This document shows, piece by piece, positions 18,109 through 25,056 of a stretch of 64,000 bases of DNA. Each line of letters opens with the position of its first letter. The stretch's first letter is position 1. The stretch is from Mucilaginibacter sp. L196 (GTDB taxonomy: Bacteria > Bacteroidota > Bacteroidia > Sphingobacteriales > Sphingobacteriaceae). The stretch covers positions 608,418 through 672,417 of the forward strand of contig NZ_LMUO01000019.1 of assembly GCF_009765905.1 (NCBI RefSeq). Reading direction: 5' to 3'. Made by a program: the position numbers and the translations under genes. The notes under the pieces are model-generated. The model was not told where the DNA came from and did not search any database. It was given only the letters and a program-made list of their open reading frames with translations.

Positions 18109-19269
18109 TTAATACGCTTCGTTGTAAATATCTATGGCATCCTCCTCGCTTATATGGCGGGGATTGTTTTTTAACAGGCGTTGTATTTTTAAGGCATCTT
18201 TCGCCATTATTGGTATAGCACTTTGAGGGATGTCAAGATCCCTTAACCGTGCAATTACCTTACACTCTGTTATTAATTCCTTTATTTTTTCGATGCCTTT
18301 TTTCGCGGTCTCGCAATCGTTAGCTCCTTTTGTACAACCCAAAGCCAAAGCCACATTGGCGTACCGTTCGGGTGCTTCTACCATGTTATACGCCATTACA
18401 TATGGCAGTAATAGAGCATTGGAAAGCCCATGCGCCAAATGAAAAGTGCTACCCAGCGGATAGGATAGGGCGTGCACCCCGGCAGTATTTACAGGGCCCA
18501 GGCAAAAACCGCCTAATAAGCTACCCATAGCAACCTGGTAACGTGCATTTTCATCTTCTCCGTTTTTAACAGCCTGTACAAGATTCGCCGCAATAAGTCG
18601 CATGCCTTCCAGTGCATATACATCAATAAAAGGATGGGCAAACTTATTGGTATAAGCTTCCATGCAATGTGTTAAAGCATCAAGGCCAGTTGCTGCTGTA
18701 ATAGAAGGCGGAACGCTGATGGTTAAAAGCGGGTCGACGTAAACAATATCAGGCACAAGGTATGGGCTGATGATCCCTTTTTTCTGACCATCGCTATCAT
18801 CAACTAAAATAGCATTTGGCGAAACCTCGCTACCTGTACCTGATGTGGCAGGTACGCATATTAACTTCTTGCTTCGCCCTTTTAAAAAGCCTGAGCCAAC
18901 TATTTCGTTAATAGATTGATCGTTATCCAATTGGGCGGCAACTAATTTGGCAACATCCAATACACTGCCGCCACCAATGCCAATGATCAAGTCAGGGGCA
19001 TTTTTTTTTGCTTCCGACAATAGATTTTCAAAGTCGGTAAATGAAGGTTCTTGCTGGATTTTGGTATTGATGGACACCGAAATGTTATTCGCCCTTAGCT
19101 GTTCTACAAATTGTTGTAATACCGCAAGTAATGGTTCTATCGTTATAATAAAAGCATTATTGCATCCGGTATTGATGATTTCGGCAGGTAAATCAGCCAG
19201 TGAACCATTAGCGAAAACCAGTTTGCCAGGGAAATAAACAGAAAGAGGTGGGGTATTAGTTATAATCAT
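18109..19269 (-). CDS. Iron-containing alcohol dehydrogenase
   Basis: A 386-residue group III alcohol dehydrogenase. The dinucleotide site is GIGGGSVLDVAK near residue 100. The metal site lies in TGLDALTHCMEAY and in HALSYPLGSTFHLAHGLSNA, whose His residues ligate iron. It would interconvert an aldehyde or ketone and an alcohol with NAD(H). Lactaldehyde reductase (FucO-like), glycolaldehyde reductase or a hydroxy-acid dehydrogenase are all possible. It is the first gene of the minus-strand acid-sugar operon and so lies next to the control region at 19270-19932. Confidence 0.87.
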   Translation of the reverse strand: MIITNTPPLSVYFPGKLVFANGSLADLPAEIINTGCNNAFIITIEPLLAVLQQFVEQLRANNISVSINTKIQQEPSFTDFENLLSEAKKNAPDLIIGIGGGSVLDVAKLVAAQLDNDQSINEIVGSGFLKGRSKKLICVPATSGTGSEVSPNAILVDDSDGQKKGIISPYLVPDIVYVDPLLTISVPPSITAATGLDALTHCMEAYTNKFAHPFIDVYALEGMRLIAANLVQAVKNGEDENARYQVAMGSLLGGFCLGPVNTAGVHALSYPLGSTFHLAHGLSNALLLPYVMAYNMVEAPERYANVALALGCTKGANDCETAKKGIEKIKELITECKVIARLRDLDIPQSAIPIMAKDALKIQRLLKNNPRHISEEDAIDIYNEAY

Positions 19270-19932
19270 ATATTATCTGTCTGTATATCCGATACATTGG
19301 TTAGTTAAAATTATTAAAAGCATATGTTTCTAAAATTATTGATATAAATATTTTACTCTATCACTTATCGCGATAATATTATCTGATATAATTATCATAT
19401 TTTATTTTAGAAATTTAGGTTCCGCATGCGTCCAGCAAAACATCTTTGCAATAATTAAAATGTTTGCTGAAATACTCGATCCGTGTTTTATCCCCTTGTA
19501 CAGCATTCGTTTGTTATTTGCAAAAATGTAAACCGGTAACATTTTAGTTACGGCTTAGATTTAATAAAACAAATGTATTAAAGGACACTATTTACATGTT
19601 GTATAATTTGTTCAAGTAATTGTATGATATTGCCATTTCTATTGCCGGGTTAATTTGCCAAATGTTTTTTTTGAGTATAAACGTAGAGGCTACAGCAAGC
19701 ATTAAATAGCAATATTCTAAATGGTAAATCGGGGTTTGTTTTGCTGTAATTAACTGTAAAGGTGGCTGTTTACGATAACGTTAAAGTAAATATAGGTGGC
19801 CTAAAGCTTGTTGTTACGTTACTTCGGCAATACATTTGTATTTAAGTTAAGATATTATAATACAAATAATATCAACCATAACTCAACAATAAACCAGTTA
19901 AGTTTCCTGAATTTAACCAAATAACCGAACAG
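19270..19932. promoter_or_regulatory. Divergent 663-nt control region between acid-sugar operon and fbp
   Basis: An AT-rich spacer without a credible gene. It has the perfect palindrome TTATCGCGATAA (19365-19376) and the inverted repeat TGATA-TAAT-TATCA (19384-19397), about 95-130 nt upstream of the dehydrogenase start. These are plausible operators for the minus-strand operon. Both elements recur in other spacers of the window: CTTATCGCGA at 6123, and TGATATAnTTATCATA at 13299. The right part carries a candidate fbp promoter. The middle part (about 19430-19800) shows nothing recognisable. Confidence 0.4.
19811..19838 (+). promoter_or_regulatory. Candidate Bacteroidota-type promoter for fbp
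   Basis: TTG at 19811-19813 is followed, after 17 nt, by TACATTTG at 19831-19838. This fits the primary sigma factor consensus of Bacteroidota (TTG, then TAnnTTTG about 17-23 nt downstream). Transcription would begin near 19845 and give a leader of about 90 nt before the fbp ATG. The match is by eye only. Confidence 0.4.
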
Positions 19933-20982
19933 ATGACAGTAGTAAGAACTTTAGGGCAATTTATAATTGAACGGCAATCCGATTTTCCTTATGCCAAAGG
20001 CGAATTATCAAGGTTGCTGCGCGACCTGGCAATCGCCGCGAAAATTGTTAACCGTGAAATTAATAAGGCAGGCTTGGTTGATATTTTAGGCGAAGCCGGC
20101 ACTACCAATGTGCAGGGTGAGGGACAAAAGAAACTAGACATATATGCTAACGAGCAATTCATAGCAGCCCTTAAAAGCGGTGGCGAATGTTGTATAGTAG
20201 TATCGGAAGAAAATGACGAATACGTTTATATTGATTCAGAAATTTCAAAAGACGCGAAATATATAGTTGCTATTGATCCCTTAGATGGTTCATCAAATAT
20301 TGATGTGAATGTTGGTGTTGGTACCATATTTTCAATTTACAGGCGTAAATCAATCAATGGAAAAGCTACGGAAGATGATGTTTTACAAAAAGGAACTCAA
20401 CAGGTAGCCGCTGGTTATATCATTTACGGCTCATCAACCATGTTAGTTTATACTACAGGTAAAGGAGTTAATGGCTTTACGCTCGATCCGTCAATCGGCG
20501 AGTTTTGCTTATCACACCCGGATATGTCGATACCAAAGGATGGTATTATCTATTCTATCAACGAGGGCTATTACACCCATTTCCCTGATGGGGTGAAAAA
20601 ATACATCAAATACTGCCAGGTGGAAGACAAAGCTACCAACAGGCCTTATACCTCGCGCTATACGGGCTCTATGGTTGCCGATCTGCATCGCAATATGATA
20701 AAAGGAGGGATATTCATTTACCCGTGTACAGCAAGTTCAATCAAAGGAAAGCTGCGTTTAATTTATGAGTGTAACCCAATGGCCTTTATTATTGAGCAGG
20801 CTGGTGGCCGCGCGTCCGACGGCTATAAAAGAACATTGGATCTGGAAGTAAAAGAACTGCATCAACGTTCCCCGATTTTTATTGGCTCGGAAAATATGGT
20901 GAAGAAAGCTGAAGAATTTATGGCCTCATTCTCTCCGCAGATAACCAAAAAAAACTTTGAAGGCGCCGTAGAGATACAATAA
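19933..20982 (+). CDS. fbp: Class I fructose-1,6-bisphosphatase
   Basis: A 349-residue cytoplasmic enzyme of normal length for class I FBPase. The metal and phosphate motif DPLDGSSNIDVNVGVGT is intact, as is the C-terminal YECNPMAFIIEQAGG block with the active-site Glu. It hydrolyses fructose-1,6-bisphosphate in gluconeogenesis. Growth on rhamnose, sugar acids or lactate, as encoded next door, produces only C3 units (DHAP, pyruvate), so this enzyme would be needed. It is monocistronic, with its own candidate promoter and a strong terminator at 21026-21059. Confidence 0.95.
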   Translation: MTVVRTLGQFIIERQSDFPYAKGELSRLLRDLAIAAKIVNREINKAGLVDILGEAGTTNVQGEGQKKLDIYANEQFIAALKSGGECCIVVSEENDEYVYIDSEISKDAKYIVAIDPLDGSSNIDVNVGVGTIFSIYRRKSINGKATEDDVLQKGTQQVAAGYIIYGSSTMLVYTTGKGVNGFTLDPSIGEFCLSHPDMSIPKDGIIYSINEGYYTHFPDGVKKYIKYCQVEDKATNRPYTSRYTGSMVADLHRNMIKGGIFIYPCTASSIKGKLRLIYECNPMAFIIEQAGGRASDGYKRTLDLEVKELHQRSPIFIGSENMVKKAEEFMASFSPQITKKNFEGAVEIQ

Positions 20983-21025
20983 CTAGTTAAGCTTATACCC
21001 CTATAAAAATCGATAATAAAAAAAT

Positions 21026-21059
21026 AAACCCCTGGTAAGCATTTGCAAACCAGGGGTTT
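21026..21059. terminator. Bidirectional hairpin terminator between fbp and lyase gene
   Basis: A perfect 10-bp stem, AAACCCCTGG (21026-21035) with CCAGGGGTTT (50-59), and a 14-nt loop lies between the convergent genes. The outer A/T flanks give a U-run on both strands, so it can stop transcription from fbp and from the lyase gene. Confidence 0.85.
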
Positions 21060-21083
21060 TGTTGTGATTAGGATAAGGGGTAT

Positions 21084-22736
21084 TTAGTTTTTATAGCCTA
21101 TCGGTATTACAGTATTTAATGGTACCAGACTATTTAGATAAACCTCAATGTTGGTATAGCCACCACCGTTTTTTGCTGGTAATGCAGCATCGCTGGCATC
21201 ATGCGGGTTAAGGCCATGTTTAATTTCATAAGCATCCGGTATACCGTCATGATCCGAATCCTTGTAAGGTGTGCCTTTGTATTCAGGGTAGCCACCTACT
21301 TGTGAAATATCAGTTATGATCCCTTTTTTGTATGATGAATCAGGCAAACGGTGTTTTACCCATTTGCTGCCGTTATTATTATCAGTACCCTCCACATATG
21401 CTATTTTACCGGTTCTTACGTCGTTGATGATACGCTTATCAACAGCATCTCTTCTCGGTAAAAAACAGCCTACATTATCCAAAACATAATCATATGCCTG
21501 TTTTGCAGAAATAACTGTTATAGGCGCTATCGGGAACGGTTTATTAACCCGGATACTGTCGGTATATTTACCGGCATCTGGCATTTCACCAATTTGTATA
21601 CCACCATCCCAGTTATCCTTGGTTACTTTTTCATCACCTTCCATAATATTACCATTGGCGTAAACACGGCCAAATAAGCCCTTACTCTCCGGCGATCTGC
21701 CCGATTCTGGTTTTAATATTCTGTGCCCAACCGGTTTCTTAATATCTGTTATCGGCCCTGGTTTGTAATAGTTGTTAAAGAAGTTAAATAGTGAATTGTT
21801 ATCACCACCATCGGCACTTCTGTCCCACCAGTTAAATATTACGTTGTCTACAAAACCAAAATCGCCATACATGCCTACAGAAGGGTTACGACTGATATTA
21901 TTAGCCCAAAGATCGCGCATAAAGGTGCTGTTTAAGCCGCCAAGCGTACTGCCGAACGCATGGTTGTAAGTATCCAGCCCCTCAGCAAACATGCAGTTTT
22001 GCATGGTAATATTTACAGTTGGCAATTTATCTCCTTTTTTACCCTGGCGATTATAAACATGCCTGTACATCGACATTACTTCATCCAATCCCCAGCTTCC
22101 TGAAACGTGGTCAACCATAATATTACCTACCGGGTTACCGCCGAAGGCATCATCCCTACTGGTTACATTAGTAGCGCCTCTGCGAAAACGCATAAATCTT
22201 ACCACCACATCGTGGGTATCTACCCAAACAGATTCACCTGCAATGCAAATTCCGTCGCCGGGTGCGCTTTGTCCTTCAATAGTGATGTATGGCGCCCTTA
22301 TGCTGATCGGCTGGCTTAAATGAATTATACCGGCAACATTAAAAACTACTATTCGTGCTCCGCCTTGTTCGCAGGCATCACGAAGAGAGCCCGGGCCATA
22401 ATCATTCAGGTTGGTAACCTCGATAACCCTACCGCCTCGACCACCGAATGAGTACATACCGCCGCCTTCAGCACCCGGGAATGCGGGTATTTTGGCTTGT
22501 GGTAAATCCGATGGTTTTGCTGCCCATGGGATATAGGGCTTGCCATTCTTTTCGTCTTTCTCGATAGCTGGCATGGCTTTTTCAAATGCCTTATCAGAGC
22601 GTAGTTTCTCAATCTTGTAAATAGAATCTGCTTTTGCCTGCATAGCCGGTGGCACACGCGGATATTGCGCCAAAGCGGTCTGACAGGTAAAGGCAGCGCC
22701 CATTAAGGCAATCAAAGCAATGATGTTCCTCTTCAT
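21084..22736 (-). CDS. Secreted PL1-type pectate lyase with C-terminal calcium-binding repeat
   Basis: A 550-residue exported protein; the signal peptide ends TALAQ (1-24). From residue ~86 the right-handed beta-helix lyase core reads AFPGAEGGG, GGRGG, then IVFNVAGIIHL and GQSAPGDGI, as in PL1-like lyases. The C-terminus has DSDHDGIPDAYEIKHGLNP, a thrombospondin type-3-like calcium motif. It would cleave polygalacturonan or deacetylated pectin outside the cell or in the periplasm. A close paralogue of almost equal length is at 49318. It is divergent from the glycosidase at 23009 across a 272-nt spacer. Confidence 0.87.
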   Translation of the reverse strand: MKRNIIALIALMGAAFTCQTALAQYPRVPPAMQAKADSIYKIEKLRSDKAFEKAMPAIEKDEKNGKPYIPWAAKPSDLPQAKIPAFPGAEGGGMYSFGGRGGRVIEVTNLNDYGPGSLRDACEQGGARIVVFNVAGIIHLSQPISIRAPYITIEGQSAPGDGICIAGESVWVDTHDVVVRFMRFRRGATNVTSRDDAFGGNPVGNIMVDHVSGSWGLDEVMSMYRHVYNRQGKKGDKLPTVNITMQNCMFAEGLDTYNHAFGSTLGGLNSTFMRDLWANNISRNPSVGMYGDFGFVDNVIFNWWDRSADGGDNNSLFNFFNNYYKPGPITDIKKPVGHRILKPESGRSPESKGLFGRVYANGNIMEGDEKVTKDNWDGGIQIGEMPDAGKYTDSIRVNKPFPIAPITVISAKQAYDYVLDNVGCFLPRRDAVDKRIINDVRTGKIAYVEGTDNNNGSKWVKHRLPDSSYKKGIITDISQVGGYPEYKGTPYKDSDHDGIPDAYEIKHGLNPHDASDAALPAKNGGGYTNIEVYLNSLVPLNTVIPIGYKN

Positions 22737-22814
22737 TTTTTTTTAATTATAATTTGGTGATGGTTAACCGGCACATTGGTTATCAATACCGGTTACAGTT
22801 TATACAATTTACCA

Positions 22815-22835
22815 GATAATTAGGTTAAAATTATC
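22815..22835. promoter_or_regulatory. Inverted repeat GATAAT-N9-ATTATC in divergent promoter region
   Basis: The element lies between the lyase gene (start 22736, minus) and the glycosidase gene (start 23009, plus). Its left half belongs to CCAGATAATTAGG, which resembles TCAGATAATTGGC in front of the araC gene at 42944. It is a possible operator. AT-richness makes chance similarity possible. Confidence 0.3.
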
Positions 22836-23008
22836 ATTTCAAATATGCGAACTACAAAAAGTCGTTTAGTATAGGATTTTTTCTAGCTGATATACAATTT
22901 TAGCATGTATGGCCTATCTGCTTGTTTTTTAATGATAAATACCTATAAATTTACATTGATTATTAGGCCAATTATAATTTTCGGGATGTCAATTAATGTA
23001 TATCTAAA

Positions 23009-24559
23009 ATGAAGCTGAAGTCAATTTCTTTCACAATACTAATAATACTAAGCGCAAGCCTTTTCTGCGGGGCTCAGCAAAAACATATACTTACTACCGA
23101 TAAATTAAAAAACTATGTTAGTTATTTTAATTCCATCGATACAGAAACTGTAAAAAACTATGTCACCAACGATCATGCATTCACTTGGTTGGCAGATAAC
23201 GTTCCGCTTTTTGAATGCCCGGATTCCGCTATCGAGAAAATCTATTATTACCGCTGGTGGACATTCCGCAAGCACCTGGTAAAAACTCCCGATGGGTTTG
23301 TGTTTACAGAATTCATCACCAACGTAAACTGGGCCGGCGAATACAATACCGTTAGCAGCGCGCTGGGTCACCAGATATATGAAGGTCGCTGGCTGCGCGA
23401 TCAAGAGTACATCAGGGATTATATCAATTTTTGGCTATACGATGATCCTAAGCAAGCTAAACCACATCTGCACGCCTTTAGTAGTTGGTTAGATGACGCT
23501 GTTTATAATTTCTATCTAACTAACCTGGATAAGGCTTTCATCAAGCAATCCCTTCCGGCCTTGGATAATGATTACCGCCAATGGGAAAGCGAGCATCAAT
23601 TACCCAGTAAACTATTCTGGCAGTATGATGTAAGGGATGCCATGGAAGAATCCATCAGCGGCGGCAGGCATGTGAAGAATATACGCCCAACCATCAACAG
23701 CTATATGTTTGGTAATGCCAATGCCTTAGCTAAAATGGCCGCTATAACTGGTAACGACACGCTGAAAACCATCTACCAGCAAAAAGCCAAGCAGCTTAAG
23801 CAATTGGTACAAGATAGTTTGTGGGACGATAGCGCTAAATTCTTCGAGGTGAGAAAGCCTGATGGCCATTTTGCCGATGCCCGTGAGGAGTTAGGCTTTA
23901 TCCCGTGGTATTTTAACCTGCCGGATGATAAGGCGAAATATGCTGAACAATGGGATCAACTAACAGATGTTAAAGGATTTAACGCGCCATGGGGGATAAC
24001 TACTGCGGAAAGACGTCACCCGTTATTCCGTACACATGGCAGCGGGCATGGCAGCGAATGGGATGGGGCAATATGGCCATTTGCTACAACCCAAACCTTA
24101 AAGGCATTAGCCAACCTGATTGACAATTATACCAATCATGATGATATGTCGGCGAAGGTTTTCTATGATCAATTTCATAAATACGCCATGTCGCATATTA
24201 AGCGGGGTGTACCTTATCTGGGTGAATATCAGGATGAAAAAACAGGCTATTGGCTAAAAGGCGATAACCCAAGAAGCAGTTATTATAACCACTCCGGCTT
24301 CTGCGATCTGGTTATCAGCGACTTGGTTGGGCTAAGGCCAAGGGCCGACAATGTGCTCGAAATTTCTCCGCTCATACCAAAAGGACAGTGGGCATGGTTT
24401 TGTCTGGATAATGTGGCTTACCACGGTCACATCCTAAGCATACTGTGGGATGAAAAGGGATCAAAATATCACCACGGGGCAGGCTTTTTTGTGTATGCTG
24501 ATGGCAAAGTTATCTATCATGGAACTGAGCTGAAAAAAGTAACCGTTAAGTTAAACTAA
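23009..24559 (+). CDS. Exported (alpha/alpha)6-barrel glycoside hydrolase, MGH1/GH63-like
   Basis: A 516-residue protein with a signal peptide ending FCGAQ (1-22). Motifs such as NWAGEYNTVSSALGHQIYEG, LPSKLFWQYDVRDAMEESISG and GSEWDGAIWPFATTQTLKAL resemble the (alpha/alpha)6 catalytic domain of MGH1-like/GH63-like glycosidases. The C-terminal ISPLIPKGQWAWFCLDNVAYHG looks like the small beta domain that closes such barrels in GH95 and GH78. It is monocistronic and divergent from a pectate lyase, which suggests a pectin-derived substrate. The glycosidic bond it acts on cannot be named from sequence. Confidence 0.7.
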   Translation: MKLKSISFTILIILSASLFCGAQQKHILTTDKLKNYVSYFNSIDTETVKNYVTNDHAFTWLADNVPLFECPDSAIEKIYYYRWWTFRKHLVKTPDGFVFTEFITNVNWAGEYNTVSSALGHQIYEGRWLRDQEYIRDYINFWLYDDPKQAKPHLHAFSSWLDDAVYNFYLTNLDKAFIKQSLPALDNDYRQWESEHQLPSKLFWQYDVRDAMEESISGGRHVKNIRPTINSYMFGNANALAKMAAITGNDTLKTIYQQKAKQLKQLVQDSLWDDSAKFFEVRKPDGHFADAREELGFIPWYFNLPDDKAKYAEQWDQLTDVKGFNAPWGITTAERRHPLFRTHGSGHGSEWDGAIWPFATTQTLKALANLIDNYTNHDDMSAKVFYDQFHKYAMSHIKRGVPYLGEYQDEKTGYWLKGDNPRSSYYNHSGFCDLVISDLVGLRPRADNVLEISPLIPKGQWAWFCLDNVAYHGHILSILWDEKGSKYHHGAGFFVYADGKVIYHGTELKKVTVKLN

Positions 24560-25056
24560 TAACCGTATTGTACCACGGCACATATGGAACAAGTGGTACA
24601 GTTGGTACACTTTTAGCCCCAAAAACGCCCGAAAAGTACCCGAAAACGCCGTTTTTAGGTTATAAAAATGACCCAAATAAGCTTGTTTTAGTCGTTTTTC
24701 GATTTGAAAAACGCCAAAATAGACCTTGAAAATGGCGAAAAAGACTCGTTTTTGCCCATTTTTTAGCATAATTTAAACCATTTAACCGCAAAAAATCTCG
24801 AATTAAAACCCCTGTTGTTCCAGTAATGAAACATTCTCGAATTGTACAGGTTTTAAATTTAAGTCATTCTTTGATGATAACATAGTACAATAGATTGAAA
24901 AAAATCAGCAATATTTAATGCCTCTGTACTAATAGATTTGGCTGTTTATATAACCGTAAAGTATTTTAACCTAAGTTTATTTTAATACCAATTTCCTGCA
25001 ATGTTTTGTTGCCGAATATTTGCAAATCTTTTCATTGTGTTTGTACCTGTTAGTCT
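24560..25056. other. 497-nt hairpin-rich intergenic region
   Basis: There is no credible gene here. Three inverted repeats are visible: TGTACCAC/GTGGTACA (24569-24600), CGTTTTTC/GAAAAACG with a 5-nt loop (24693-24713), and a long stem at 24729-24762. AAAACGCC occurs three times (24622, 24643, 24708). The first 200 nt probably end transcription of the upstream gene. The last 250 nt are AT-rich and must contain the promoter of the glycosidase operon starting at 25057; no convincing consensus was found there. Confidence 0.45.
24729..24764 (+). terminator. Probable terminator hairpin after the 23009 glycosidase gene
   Basis: AAAATGGCGAAAAA (24729-24742) and TTTTTGCCCATTTT (24749-24762) form a 14-bp stem with a central two-base mismatch and a 6-nt loop. 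A T-run follows to 24764. The stem is AT-rich, so the terminator is moderately strong at best, but the smaller hairpin just upstream (24693-24713) could help. Confidence 0.5.

Noticed and set aside
24551..24769. Possible 72-residue protein on the minus strand
   Set aside because: It covers the hairpin region and consists of Phe/Lys-rich low-complexity sequence; better explained as terminator structures.
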